Part shown: one piece after another, positions 37,697-47,100 of the stretch
Numbering within the stretch: the first letter of the stretch is position 1
How the letters are laid out: each line of letters opens with the position of its first letter
Program-made: the position numbers and the translations under genes
DNA from: Cognatishimia sp. F0-27
Lineage (GTDB): Bacteria > Pseudomonadota > Alphaproteobacteria > Rhodobacterales > Rhodobacteraceae
NCBI RefSeq assembly: GCF_020667845.1
Contig: NZ_JAFMPQ010000011.1
Span: forward strand, 55,155-119,154
Reading direction: 5' to 3'
Length of the DNA: 64,000 bases
Notes under the pieces: model-generated
Told to the model about the DNA's origin: nothing
The model's database searches: none
The model's input: the letters and a program-made list of their open reading frames with translations, nothing else

Positions 37697-40482
37697 TCCG
37701 CGGCCATCGGCGCCTGAGAAGCGAGGTTGCGCAGCACGTAGTGCAGGACGCCGCCATGCTCGATATACTCGATTTCGATCGCTGTATCGATCCGACACTT
37801 GATGTCGATCTCTTTGCGCGTGCCATCGGCATAGGTGATGGTGCATTTCACCACTTCCAGCGGCTTGATCGTATCGAGACCGGCGATATCGACGGTTTCC
37901 TCACCCGTGAGCCCGAGGCTCTTGCGCGTGTCGCCTCCGGTGAACTCGAACGGGATCACGCCCATGCCGACCAGGTTGGAGCGGTGGATACGCTCGAAGC
38001 TCTCCGCGATCACGGCCTTGACCCCGAGCAGCGCCGTGCCCTTGGCGGCCCAGTCGCGAGACGAGCCCGCGCCATATTGTTCGCCGCCGAAGATCACCAG
38101 CGGTGTGCCTTGCTCCTGGTAGGCCATGGCCGCATCGAAGATCGAGGTCTGCTCGCCATCGGGGCCCTTGGTGTAGCCGCCTTCGACCCCATCGAGCATC
38201 TCGTTCTTGATGCGGATATTGGCGAAGGTGCCGCGCATCATGATCTCGTGATTGCCGCGCCGCGAACCGTAGGAGTTGAACTCCCGCACCGGCACCTGCC
38301 GCTCGATGAGATACTGACCGGCCGGTGTGGTTTCCTTGAAGGACCCGGCGGGCGAGATGTGGTCGGTTGTGATCATGTCGCCAAGGAGCGCCAGAACGCG
38401 CGCGCCCGCGATGTTGGAGATCGTGCCCGGCTCCTTGCTCATGCCCTGGAAATAGGGCGGGTTCTGGACGTAGGTTGAGGTCGACGGCCAGTCATAGGTC
38501 TCGGCGTCGGTTGTTTCCACGCTTTGCCATTTCTCGTCACCCTTGAAGACGTCGGCGTATTTCTCCTGGAAGGCTGCGCGCGTCACGGTCTGTTCGACCA
38601 GGTCGGCGACCTCCTTGGCTGTTGGCCAGATGTCCTTGAGGTAAACGTCGTTGCCGTCCTGATCCTTGCCGAGGCTGTCTTTCGTGATGTCCACGTTCAT
38701 GTCGCCCACGAGCGCGTAGGCCACGACAAGCGGCGGGGAGGCGAGGTAGTTGGCGCGGACGTCGGGCGAGATCCGGCCCTCGAAGTTGCGGTTGCCCGAC
38801 AGGACCGAGGTGGCGATCAGGTCGTTGTCATTGATGCATTTCGAGATTTCCGGCGCGAGCGGGCCCGAGTTGCCGATGCAGGTCGTGCAGCCATAGCCCA
38901 CGAGGTTGAAGCCGATTGCGTCCAGATCGTCCTGAAGCTCAGCTGCCTCGAGATAGGCGGAGACCACCTGGCTGCCGGGGGCAAGCGAGGTCTTGACCCA
39001 CGGCTTGCGCGTCAGGCCTTTCTCGCGTGCCTTGCGGGCCACGAGACCGGCGCCGATCATCACATAGGGGTTCGACGTGTTGGTGCAGGATGTGATGGAC
39101 GCGATCACGATCGAGCCGTCATGCATCTGGTAATTGCCATCGGCGGAGGAGACGTAGCCGCGCTTATGGTGGCCTTCGTCACCGGGAATGTCTACGGGCT
39201 CGGGCGCGCCGCCTTCACCTTCCCATCGGACTTCTTCTTTCGGGGTGGCGTCTTTGCCTTCCCGCTGGCCCTTGACGTATTCAGCGAACGCCTTCGAAGC
39301 CACGTCGAGCGCGATGTAGTCCTGCGGACGCTTCGGGCCGGAGATGGCCGGCACGATGGTGCCCATGTCGAGCGTGAGCGTGTCGGTATAGACCGGCGCA
39401 TAATCGTCACCACGCCAGAAGCCGTTTTCCTTGGCATAGGCTTCGACCAGCGCGATGCGGTCTTCGTCGCGGCCCGTGGTGCGCAGATAGCGCAGCGTCT
39501 CGTCGTCGATGGGGAAGAAGCCGCAGGTCGCGCCGTATTCGGGCGCCATGTTGGCAATGGTGGCGCGGTCGGCGAGCGGCAGCGTATCGAGACCGGAGCC
39601 GTAGAATTCCACGAACTTGCCGACAACACCCTTTTCACGCAGCATCTCGACGACCTTGAGCACGAGATCGGTGCCGGTGGTGCCTTCGACCATCGCGCCG
39701 GTCAGCTCGAAGCCAACCACCTCGGGGATCAGCATGGAGATCGGCTGGCCGAGCATCGCCGCCTCGGCCTCGATGCCGCCCACGCCCCAGCCGAGAACCG
39801 CGGCGCCGTTGACCATCGTGGTGTGGCTGTCGGTGCCGACAAGCGTATCGGGGTAGGCGACGGTCTCGCCGTTCTGGTCCGTATCGGTCCAGACGGTCTG
39901 GGCGAGGTATTCGAGGTTGACCTGGTGGCAGATGCCGGTGCCCGGGGGAACGACGCGGAAATTGTTGAACGCGGTCTGGCCCCACTTGAGGAAGGTGTAG
40001 CGCTCCATGTTGCGCTCGTATTCGCGGTCCACGTTCATCTGGAACGCGCGCGGATTGCCGAACTCGTCGATCATGACCGAGTGGTCGATGACCAGATCGA
40101 CCGGGTTCAGCGGGTTGATCAACTGCGGGTCGCCGCCAAGCGCCTTGATCCCGTCACGCATCGCGGCGAGGTCGACGACGGCGGGCACGCCGGTGAAATC
40201 CTGCATCAACACGCGGGCCGGGCGGTAGGCCAGCTCGCGATCGCCCTTGCCGCCGTTCACGGCCCAATCGGAAAATGCCTTGATGTCGTCGGTGGTGACC
40301 GTCTTGCCGTCCTCGAAGCGCAGCATGTTTTCCAGCACGACCTTGAGCGCCGCCGGCAATTTGGAGAAATCGCCGAGCCCGGCCGCTTCGGCCGCGGGAA
40401 TGGAATAATAGGCGATGGACTGACCGTTGACCTCAAGGGTTTTGCGGGTGTTCGATGTATCGTGACCGACGGTGATGGGCAT
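37693..40482 (-). CDS. acnA: Aconitate hydratase A
   Basis: TCA-cycle [4Fe-4S] enzyme interconverting citrate and isocitrate. The protein is 929 residues, typical of AcnA/IRP-type aconitase. Cluster cysteines are seen in SCTNTSNP and GCTTCIGNSGP. Other motifs are LVGTDSHTTMVNG, PEYGATCGFFPID, LLGDMITTDHISPAG, NSYGSRRGNHEIMMRGTFAN and the C-terminal GAGSSRDWAAKG. ATG 40482 has AAGGGAG about eight bases upstream; GTG 40488 is the alternative. It is first of a two-gene unit with the SDR, and its upstream region carries a TTGTATACCA element. Confidence 0.97.
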   Translation of the reverse strand: MPITVGHDTSNTRKTLEVNGQSIAYYSIPAAEAAGLGDFSKLPAALKVVLENMLRFEDGKTVTTDDIKAFSDWAVNGGKGDRELAYRPARVLMQDFTGVPAVVDLAAMRDGIKALGGDPQLINPLNPVDLVIDHSVMIDEFGNPRAFQMNVDREYERNMERYTFLKWGQTAFNNFRVVPPGTGICHQVNLEYLAQTVWTDTDQNGETVAYPDTLVGTDSHTTMVNGAAVLGWGVGGIEAEAAMLGQPISMLIPEVVGFELTGAMVEGTTGTDLVLKVVEMLREKGVVGKFVEFYGSGLDTLPLADRATIANMAPEYGATCGFFPIDDETLRYLRTTGRDEDRIALVEAYAKENGFWRGDDYAPVYTDTLTLDMGTIVPAISGPKRPQDYIALDVASKAFAEYVKGQREGKDATPKEEVRWEGEGGAPEPVDIPGDEGHHKRGYVSSADGNYQMHDGSIVIASITSCTNTSNPYVMIGAGLVARKAREKGLTRKPWVKTSLAPGSQVVSAYLEAAELQDDLDAIGFNLVGYGCTTCIGNSGPLAPEISKCINDNDLIATSVLSGNRNFEGRISPDVRANYLASPPLVVAYALVGDMNVDITKDSLGKDQDGNDVYLKDIWPTAKEVADLVEQTVTRAAFQEKYADVFKGDEKWQSVETTDAETYDWPSTSTYVQNPPYFQGMSKEPGTISNIAGARVLALLGDMITTDHISPAGSFKETTPAGQYLIERQVPVREFNSYGSRRGNHEIMMRGTFANIRIKNEMLDGVEGGYTKGPDGEQTSIFDAAMAYQEQGTPLVIFGGEQYGAGSSRDWAAKGTALLGVKAVIAESFERIHRSNLVGMGVIPFEFTGGDTRKSLGLTGEETVDIAGLDTIKPLEVVKCTITYADGTRKEIDIKCRIDTAIEIEYIEHGGVLHYVLRNLASQAPMAAE

Positions 40483-40577
40483 GGGCACTCTCCCTTGGGT
40501 GTGATAGGCATGCGTGGCTCGTTCTTAGGGGCTATCTGCCCGAACCGGCGACACCGATCAAGGGGGGTGCGGCGATT

Positions 40578-40587
40578 TTGTATACCA
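40578..40587. promoter_or_regulatory. TTGTATACCA palindromic element upstream of acnA
   Basis: Near-palindrome centred on GTATAC about 95 bases before the acnA start. It resembles the CTGTATACAG site upstream of the DUF3422 gene at 47545. Possible operator, for example of a GntR-type regulator; the regulator is unknown. Confidence 0.25.
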
Positions 40588-40723
40588 TTGCACACACTTT
40601 GCGGCTCGCGACACCCGCCCACGGGTGCGGGTCTGTGTAACAGCCTCTCTCGAAACCTTGATTGGTCATTTCAGCCCGCATTCACTAGACCGGTCGCCAC
40701 GCTGCTGGAGTATAGTGCTGCTT

Positions 40724-41437
40724 ATGTCCCGTTTTCTTGTTGTTGTTCTTGGCCTTCTGACCTTTGCTGCGAGCGCTTTGCCGGGCGCCCGTGCGCAGGC
40801 GGAACCCATGCCGGTGGTCGTCGAGTTGTTTACCTCGCAGGGCTGTTCTTCCTGTCCGCCGGCAGATGCGCTGCTCAAGGAACTGGGCGCGCGGGACGAC
40901 ATCATCGCTCTGGCGCTGCATGTGGACTACTGGGACTATATCGGCTGGAAAGATCGCTTTGCCCAACCGGAATTCACCCAACGCCAGAGAGGGTATGCAC
41001 GCGCTGGCGGATGGGGAGTGATCTACACCCCCCAGATCGTGGTCAACGGGTCCGAAGACGTGGTTGGCTCGCGCCCGGAGCGTGTGCGGGACCTGCTGAC
41101 ACACCATGCCAAGCGGGACGCGCAGGTTACCATCGCGTTGACACGCGGCACCGATGGCGCGCTGCGCATCGAGGCACGCCCCTTGGGTGACGGCGGACCG
41201 TGGGACATTCACATCGTGCGCTACACACCTGGAAAGACGGTGAAAATCACCAAAGGTGAGAATCGCGGCCGGACATTCGACTATGGGTTCATCGCGACCG
41301 ATTGGGATATGGCGGCGCGCTGGTCCGGCAAGGCGCCGTTCATTGGTGATGTGCCCATGGTGTATGACCAGCCGGTTGTCGTGCTGGTCCAAGAGCCCGA
41401 TTACGGCGAGATCGTGGGCGCGGCGCGCTTGCGCTGA
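40724..41437 (+). CDS. DUF1223 family exported thioredoxin-fold protein
   Basis: 237 residues with a signal peptide (about 1-24, ending GARAQA). The mature part begins VVVELFTSQGCSSCPPADALLKELG, giving a C-x-x-C-P-P site near residue 36, then LALHVDYWDYIGWKDRFAQPEFTQRQRGYA and YTPQIVVNGSEDVVGS. The fold is that of thioredoxins, but the family's reaction is unknown. ATG 40724 is chosen because the signal peptide follows directly. It is divergent from acnA and its 3' end overlaps the converging acyltransferase gene by 37 bases. Confidence 0.88.
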   Translation: MSRFLVVVLGLLTFAASALPGARAQAEPMPVVVELFTSQGCSSCPPADALLKELGARDDIIALALHVDYWDYIGWKDRFAQPEFTQRQRGYARAGGWGVIYTPQIVVNGSEDVVGSRPERVRDLLTHHAKRDAQVTIALTRGTDGALRIEARPLGDGGPWDIHIVRYTPGKTVKITKGENRGRTFDYGFIATDWDMAARWSGKAPFIGDVPMVYDQPVVVLVQEPDYGEIVGAARLR

Positions 41438-42345
41438 CGCCGTTCCTGACGCCCGGGTTTCCACCGCCGGTGGATCCAGAACCACTGACCGGGATCTTCA
41501 TTGATCCGTGCTTCAAGGCGCCGGGTTGCTTCCGTCATCATGGCGACGGGATCGCCATGTGGGATTGGCCGCTCGAACACGGCGTCAAAGCTGACGCCAT
41601 CGGCCCTGCGAATGCCGAAAAACGGCACCATCACCGCATTTGTGCGCAGGGCGATGTCGGCCGCCGAAGTCAGGGTTGGCGCGGGCTTGCCCATGAAGTC
41701 GATCGGCGTCCCTGCGCTGTCATAGACGTCAAACAGCAAGACGCCCATACCGCCCTCCTTGATATGCCGGATCAACCCCATCGTCCCGCGGCGGCCCTGC
41801 TCGAACACCGGATCGCCGAGCGCGTGCATGTTCGCGGCGTAATGGGCGTTGAAATAGGGATTGGACATCGGGCGATACAAGCCACCGATCCGCCAGCCGC
41901 GGGCAACAAGCGCCGCGCGCGGGGCTTCGAAATTCCCGTAGTGACCGGTGACAAAAAGCACCGGCCTCCCGGCGGCCCGGGCCTCTTCGATCGCGGCCAG
42001 CCCGTCGCCTGTCGGGGTGACATCCTTCATCCGTGCGAGCAGGCCGTTGACGTCGTAATTCTCGATCATCGTGCGCCCGGCATTGTCGGCCACCGCGTCC
42101 GCGATCCGGCGGCGCTCCTTGGGGTCGAGATCCGGCGAGACATAAGCGAGATTGGCCATCGCGCGGTCCCGCCAACCCACCAGCGGTGCCACCACGCGGC
42201 GCATCAGGCCGCCCATCAAACGGACCCGTGTCCTGTGTGGCAAGGCAAGCGCGCTTGCGATGACAGCCCGGATCACGAGGTCCGCCACTCGATCCCGGAA
42301 GGTGCCGACAGGGACGGCGGCTGCGGGTGGTTTGTCTGGGGGCAC
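41401..42345 (-). CDS. LpxL/LpxM-type lysophospholipid (Kdo-lipid A) acyltransferase
   Basis: About 314 residues from GTG 42345; the start is uncertain because the frame opens at TTG 42426 and no good ribosome site is seen. The acyltransferase motif H-x4-E is visible as FVTGHYGNFEAPRAAL, followed by IGGLYRPMSNPYF, RRGTMGLIRHIKEGGMGVLLFDVYDSAGTPIDFMG and the C-terminal QWFWIHRRWKPGRQERRQRKR. It is membrane-associated and probably acylates lipid A or a lysolipid. The N-terminus is proline-rich, with two GTGCCCCCAG repeats that blur the start. Confidence 0.88.
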   Translation of the reverse strand: MPPDKPPAAAVPVGTFRDRVADLVIRAVIASALALPHRTRVRLMGGLMRRVVAPLVGWRDRAMANLAYVSPDLDPKERRRIADAVADNAGRTMIENYDVNGLLARMKDVTPTGDGLAAIEEARAAGRPVLFVTGHYGNFEAPRAALVARGWRIGGLYRPMSNPYFNAHYAANMHALGDPVFEQGRRGTMGLIRHIKEGGMGVLLFDVYDSAGTPIDFMGKPAPTLTSAADIALRTNAVMVPFFGIRRADGVSFDAVFERPIPHGDPVAMMTEATRRLEARINEDPGQWFWIHRRWKPGRQERRQRKRAAPTISP

Positions 42346-42494
42346 GGGAGCTGGGGGCACGGGAGGGCGAAGGCTCGTCTTGGGCGGGTCTCGCCCAGAC
42401 TTAGGCCGCGCTTCGCGATGCCACAAGTCCCGATCGGCCTTTGCGTCGGGCGGCTGGCCGGTGCGTGCGCGCCGGTGCCGGCGCGATCAAGCGG

Positions 42495-43553
42495 TCAGCC
42501 GTCCTCTTCGTCATCGGGTTGGCGCAGTTCGATCTCACCGTTATCGACAAGCGCCCGGATCGCGCTCACCACCTGTGCCATGGCGCGGTCGGCCTTGCGG
42601 CCGGACACTTCTCCGAGCTGATCGGCTTCTTCCTTGATCGCGGTGGCGAGACGCTTGGAACTGTTGGACAGGATGAAATCCACGGCGGCGACTTCTTCGT
42701 CCGAGGCGGCAGCGGCGACACAGAGCGCTATCACGTCCTGCGGAACGTCCCGCATGATCTTGGGAACATCGACCTCCTTCATGCGCGTAGGAATGTTTGC
42801 AAAGGTGAAGATCGCTTTGCGCACGGAGTCCGCGAAATGTGCATCCTGCTCCTCGAGCGAGCCCAGCAATTCGTCGCGCTTGTCGGAGGCAGAGTAGTTC
42901 AGGATCGCGCCAAGCCGCTCATTCGGCTTGCTTTTGAAGGCTTTGAGCGGTTCGGCGTCAAGCTGTGCCGCGAGGCTGATCCCGATACGATCCACGGCAT
43001 CGGGCGTGACCGAGGCGGTCATGGAGACCGCGAAGCTGATCCGGCGCGCGCGGTCTCCGGGCAGGGCCCCGAGCACTTTGGCAGCCTTGGCCACGTCGAT
43101 CTTGGACATCATCACGGCCGCCACCTCCGTGCTTTCGGACTGCACAAGGTCAACCAGTTTCTCGACCTCGAGCCCGTTGATGCGGACCCATGGATCACCC
43201 GTCTGACGCACACCCGCTTCCTTGCGCAGGCGCTGCGCCGTGCGGGTCGAAATCTTGCCATCCAGAGCGGTCAGCGCGTTGGCCATGTTGCCCGGGAAAC
43301 TCAGCCCCACCCCGTCAAGTTCGTCGGCAAATTCCCGCACCACGGCGTTAAGCGTGTTGCGATCCACGTAGCGCATGTTGCCCAGCAGCAGCGTCAGCTC
43401 GGCCTGAAGCTCCTCCTCCAGTGACGCAAGCGGCACGTCCGCGCCTTCGTTGAGCAAAAACTGCACGATGATTGCGGCCTTGGCTTTACGCGACAGACCA
43501 TCGGGGCCGGAGATCCGGGCCGGGGGCGGAAGCGGCGTCGGGGCAGGCAACAT
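42495..43553 (-). CDS. fliG: Flagellar motor switch protein FliG
   Basis: 352 residues. The N-terminal domain starts near LSRKAKAAIIVQFLLNEG. The middle domain holds STEVAAVMMSKIDVAKAAKVLGALPGDRARRI (the usual EHPQ motif is not exact). The C-terminal torque domain runs from FANIPTRMKEVDVPKIMRDV to EVSGRKADRAMAQVVSAIRALVDNGEI. It forms the rotor switch with FliM/FliN and contacts MotA. No other flagellar gene is present in the window. An acidic tail (QPDDEEDG) ends the protein. Confidence 0.93.
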   Translation of the reverse strand: MLPAPTPLPPPARISGPDGLSRKAKAAIIVQFLLNEGADVPLASLEEELQAELTLLLGNMRYVDRNTLNAVVREFADELDGVGLSFPGNMANALTALDGKISTRTAQRLRKEAGVRQTGDPWVRINGLEVEKLVDLVQSESTEVAAVMMSKIDVAKAAKVLGALPGDRARRISFAVSMTASVTPDAVDRIGISLAAQLDAEPLKAFKSKPNERLGAILNYSASDKRDELLGSLEEQDAHFADSVRKAIFTFANIPTRMKEVDVPKIMRDVPQDVIALCVAAAASDEEVAAVDFILSNSSKRLATAIKEEADQLGEVSGRKADRAMAQVVSAIRALVDNGEIELRQPDDEEDG

Positions 43554-43656
43554 TGTCTGGGTGTCCTCGTTATTGCTCCGTCCGGGCCGCGAGAAGAGGC
43601 CCGGATGAATATCTCAACGAGTATCCCGACAAGGTTTCTGCGTGGTTAAGCCCCGC

Positions 43657-44175
43657 TCAATAAGACGAAGTTTTTCCCGACTGCAGGGCAAGCCGCAGCG
43701 AGGCTTCCGCCCAGGTCCCACGGCCGCCGCGCGCGCGGATTTCGGAAAGCTGTGCGCGGGCGGCATCGGTATCGCCGTCCGTGACAAACCCCTGGCCCAT
43801 GTAGCTGCGCGCAAGAATGTTGTCGGGATTGATCTCCAGAGCCGCGCGATACCATGTCATCGCCGCTTCCATGTCACCACTTTTACGTGCAATAAAACCG
43901 TTGTAGGTCAGTGCGTTATCGGCTTCCGGATTGTCGAGCGCCGCGATCACCATCCGAGCCGCGTCAAAGGCATCGGCATAGGCGTATTCGCGCACCGCCT
44001 GCATGCGTTCGGCGTCGTCGAGCCGGGCATCCTTGGGAGCCACGCATTGACCCGATTGCGCGTCCTTGACCTTGCCGTTGGTGCAGGCCGGGGAGGCGGG
44101 CGGTGTGGTGGTGTCGGAGCCAGCGGCAAGGACACCGGTGGGCAGGGCGATCATGAGAGCGGCGAGAAGGCGCAT
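43657..44175 (-). CDS. Exported TPR-like protein
   Basis: 172 residues. A signal peptide (MRLLAALMIALPTGVLAAG) is followed by a short cysteine-containing segment (PACTNGKVKDAQSGQCVAP) and about two tetratricopeptide-like repeats (ALTYNGFIARKSGDMEAAMTWYRAALEINPDN, then ARSYMGQGFVTDGDTDAARAQLSEI). CAGGAG lies seven bases before ATG 44175; the open frame above is not signal-like. It probably mediates protein contacts in the periplasm; its partner is unknown. The PACTNGKVKDAQSGQC part resembles the cysteine segment of the small secreted protein just upstream. Confidence 0.82.
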   Translation of the reverse strand: MRLLAALMIALPTGVLAAGSDTTTPPASPACTNGKVKDAQSGQCVAPKDARLDDAERMQAVREYAYADAFDAARMVIAALDNPEADNALTYNGFIARKSGDMEAAMTWYRAALEINPDNILARSYMGQGFVTDGDTDAARAQLSEIRARGGRGTWAEASLRLALQSGKTSSY

Positions 44176-44267
44176 GGGAAACTCCTGTTTGCGATTGCTG
44201 CAAAGGTAGTGCGCATGAAAAAGGCGACCACATCGGGCCGCCTTCACAAAGTCGTATCGGTGCAGGT

Positions 44268-44423
44268 TTAGCTGCTGACAACCTTGCAGCTGTTGCTCTC
44301 TGCGTCATAGACAGAGCCTTCTGCGCAGCTCATCGCCTGCTGGTGCTTGCCCCAGGAACACTCTGCCGTTGCGGCGAGCGAAGAGGCCACGATCAGCGCG
44401 GCGCTTGTCAGGATTACTTTCAT
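44268..44423 (-). CDS. Small secreted cysteine-rich protein (51 aa)
   Basis: Starts MKVILTSAALIVASSLAATA, a clear signal peptide. A 31-residue mature peptide follows with three cysteines in CSWGKHQQAMSC and SNSCKVVSS. A strong GAGGAGG site precedes the ATG. Similar tiny proteins are common in Rhodobacteraceae, but their function is unknown to me. The spacing Cys-x-x-G...C-A-E-G-S-V-Y-D resembles the cysteine segment of the neighbouring TPR-like protein (TNGKVKDAQSGQC), so the pair may be related or co-acting (inference). Confidence 0.72.
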   Translation of the reverse strand: MKVILTSAALIVASSLAATAECSWGKHQQAMSCAEGSVYDAESNSCKVVSS

Positions 44424-44904
44424 AACGGATCTTTCCTCCTCACGATTGCACGCATGACGATAGCACGCGATGACCCTGCGTCAAAACGCGATCATTAAAA
44501 TGATCGATTTTTCGCGCATCTTTTCGGAGCGGCGATGAGAATTGCGCCGTCTGGCGGCGGTCGATCCGGCGGACGCCCTCGTTGGTCGGGTGCGTCATGC
44601 GGGCATCGCGGCCCATGCACAACGCATGCACAATCCATGCACATTTCATGCGCATGATCCGTGCGCCCGTGGCGCGACGGGGCCAATCCCAAATCCTGAC
44701 CGTATTAGGGGTTTGTCATCTTTTGCGGTCAGGGTGAGGCACCGAAGGCGCATGTCAGGGCACCTGCGCGAGTCCGCGCCGCGCGACGACTCCCAAGCGG
44801 GCATGCTCCGGATATGGTCATGGATATGAAGGAGGGAGCGCATGCCGTGAGGTTTAAGTTCGATCACCGCAGCGGAGGAGCGGATCACGGCAAGCGGGGA
44901 AGAC
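44424..44904. other. Spacer between the small secreted protein and purB
   Basis: About 480 bases. It holds the promoter of the small secreted protein (AT-rich at 44490-44525, with ATCATTAAAATGAT) and direct repeats of CATGCACA around 44610-44645. No gene was supported on either strand. Confidence 0.4.
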
Positions 44905-44926
44905 CCGGGGCCGGACCTGGCCCCGG
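44905..44926 (-). terminator. Putative purB terminator hairpin
   Basis: CCGGGGCC (44905-44912) and GGCCCCGG (44919-44926) form an eight-pair stem with a six-base loop, 20 bases after the purB stop. There is no U-tract. Confidence 0.4.
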
Positions 44927-44946
44927 ATGGGTTGTCTGCACGCGGA

Positions 44947-46251
44947 TCAGTCTCCGAAGACCCGGGCAAAGATCGTGTCCACATGCTTGGTGTGGTAGCT
45001 GATGTCGAACTTCTCGTTGATCTCCTGCTCCGAGAGTGCGGCGCGGACCTCTTCGTCGGCCAGAAGCTCTTCGCGGAAGTCGGTGCGCTGGTCCCAGACC
45101 TTGAGCGCGTTGCGCTGCACCAGGCGATAGGCGTCCTCGCGGCTCACGCCGGCTTGGGTCAGTGCGAGAAGAACCCGCTGGGACATCACGAGCCCGGGGA
45201 ACTTGTTCATGTTGTCGAGCATGTTCTGCGGGTAGACGAGCAGCTTGTCGATCACCCCGGTCAGGCGCGCCAGCGCGAAGTCGAGCGTGATGGTGGCATC
45301 CGGTCCGATGTTGCGCTCCACCGAGCTGTGGGAGATGTCGCGCTCGTGCCACAGGGTGACGTTCTCCATGGCGGGCACGACGGTCATGCGCACAAGCCGC
45401 GCCAATCCGGTGAGGTTCTCGGTGAGGACCGGGTTCTTCTTGTGCGGCATGGCCGAGGAGCCTTTCTGGCCCATGGAGAAGAATTCCGCGGCCTCAAGCA
45501 CCTCCGTGCGCTGCATGTGGCGGATTTCGGTGGCGATGTTTTCGACGGAGGAGGCGATCACCCCGAGCGTGGCAAAGAACGCGGCGTGGCGGTCGCGCGG
45601 GATGACCTGGGTGCTGATCGGTTCGGGCACAAGCCCGAGCTTGTCGCAGACATGCTCTTCGACCGCGGGGTCGATATTGGCGAATGTGCCGACCGCGCCG
45701 GAGATCGCGCCGGTTGCGATCTCGGCCCGCGCATCGCGCATGCGCGACAGGTTGCGATCCATCTCCGCGTAGAAGCGCGCAAAGGTCAGGCCCATGGTGG
45801 TGGGTTCGGCGTGAATGCCGTGGCTGCGCCCGATGCGCACCGTGTCCTTGTGCTCGTAGGCGCGGCGCTTGAGCGCGGCGAGCAGCGCTTCGAGATCGGC
45901 AATCAGAATGTCGGCCGCGCGGGTCAGTTGCACGTTGAAGCAGGTGTCGAGCACGTCTGAAGAGGTCATGCCTTGATGCACGAACCGGGCTTCCTCGCTG
46001 CCGACATGTTCCGCCAGATGGGTCAGAAAGGCGATGACGTCATGCTTGGTCACGGCCTCGATCTCGTCGATGCGGGCCACGTCGAATTCCACGTCCTTGG
46101 CTTTCCAGACGGCTTGCGCGTTTTCGCGCGGGATCACGCCCAGATCGGCCATGGCGTCACAGGCATGGGCCTCGATCTCGTACCAGATTCGGAACTTGGT
46201 CTTTGGCGACCAGATGGCGACCATGTCAGGGCGGGAATAGCGGGGAATCAT
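44947..46251 (-). CDS. purB: Adenylosuccinate lyase
   Basis: Catalyses two fumarate-releasing steps of purine synthesis. The protein is 434 residues. It has the N-terminal MIPRYSRPDMVAIWSPKTKFRIWYEIEAHA, TSSDVLDTC near residue 88, SHGIHAEPTTMGL with catalytic His near 140, and the superfamily signature QKGSSAMPHKKNPVLTEN near 263. AAAGG lies eight bases before ATG 46251, and the frame is open above. It is monocistronic. Confidence 0.96.
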   Translation of the reverse strand: MIPRYSRPDMVAIWSPKTKFRIWYEIEAHACDAMADLGVIPRENAQAVWKAKDVEFDVARIDEIEAVTKHDVIAFLTHLAEHVGSEEARFVHQGMTSSDVLDTCFNVQLTRAADILIADLEALLAALKRRAYEHKDTVRIGRSHGIHAEPTTMGLTFARFYAEMDRNLSRMRDARAEIATGAISGAVGTFANIDPAVEEHVCDKLGLVPEPISTQVIPRDRHAAFFATLGVIASSVENIATEIRHMQRTEVLEAAEFFSMGQKGSSAMPHKKNPVLTENLTGLARLVRMTVVPAMENVTLWHERDISHSSVERNIGPDATITLDFALARLTGVIDKLLVYPQNMLDNMNKFPGLVMSQRVLLALTQAGVSREDAYRLVQRNALKVWDQRTDFREELLADEEVRAALSEQEINEKFDISYHTKHVDTIFARVFGD

Positions 46252-46694
46252 CAAGCGAGCCTTTCTGGTATGGGTTGCGGATCGGGGCGCGTCGCGCGCG
46301 GTGTAGACCGGGCGCGGTGCACTCACAAGGGCTGCGCCATGAGACCGATTGCCCCCGTTGGGGGACGCGGCGCGCGCCTTCGCCGGGGTGACGCGCTGCG
46401 CATGACGGCGCAGGGCAGGGCGATGGTGGCCGGGACCTTGGCGCGAACGCCTGTGCCCCGAACGGGTTTTGATCGCGTTGCGGTCTATGGCTGGGGTCCG
46501 GGCCTCCGATTGGTGCCTGCGATTTCGGCGTCGCGGTTCGGCTGCCCGGCTTTGGCTGTCTTGGCGTGCGCGCCGCGGCGTTGGCGGTTCCGGGGGCAGG
46601 CGCTTCGGTTTGGCCGCCCCGGATTCGGTGTTCGGGCGCGTGCCGAGGATCGGTCACGCGCCGCCGGCTGCGGGCGGCGCGGCTGTCCCGGCGC

Positions 46695-47024
46695 TCAGCG
46701 CCTGCCTCGGAACCAGCGCACAAGCAGCATCAAGGTCAGCGACAGCCACCCGAACAACGCCGCGCCCAGCACGAACAGCGCCCGCTCCGTCACGGTGTTG
46801 GCGACCATGTCCGGCGCGATGCTGCACGCGCTGTGCCCAACAAGGAGGCTGCCGCCGGTGCAATTGACATCCATGGCCACAATCGCGGCCAGGGCGCCGA
46901 GCCAGAGCACCGCAAAGACCATCACTCCGGTGCGGTAAAATGGCCAGGAGGTGCGCCGCGCCGCCAATGCGGCCAAGAGCGGCAACGCCACCAGCACCGC
47001 AAGGGTAAAGATCGTCTCATACAT
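46695..47024 (-). CDS. Hypothetical three-helix membrane protein
   Basis: 109 residues: MYETIFTLAVLVALPLLAALAARR, then helices at about 34-51 and 82-102, with a periplasmic-looking loop holding two cysteines (DVNCTGGSLLVGHSACSIAPD), and a basic C-terminus RWFRGRR. The ribosome site is weak (GGCGGG). It is divergent from the DUF6314 gene by 76 bases. I do not recognise the family; the helices and positive-inside charge pattern support a real gene. Confidence 0.65.
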   Translation of the reverse strand: MYETIFTLAVLVALPLLAALAARRTSWPFYRTGVMVFAVLWLGALAAIVAMDVNCTGGSLLVGHSACSIAPDMVANTVTERALFVLGAALFGWLSLTLMLLVRWFRGRR

Positions 47025-47100
47025 CCCGCCGCTCCGGCTTTGCCTGCGCCCGGCACCCATGCTAGGCGGGCAGCGGCGCGAATGGCAAGGCGGGCGATGC

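Noticed and set aside
38524..41190. 888-codon open frame on plus opposite acnA
   Set aside because: Antisense shadow; acnA on minus has complete aconitase motifs.
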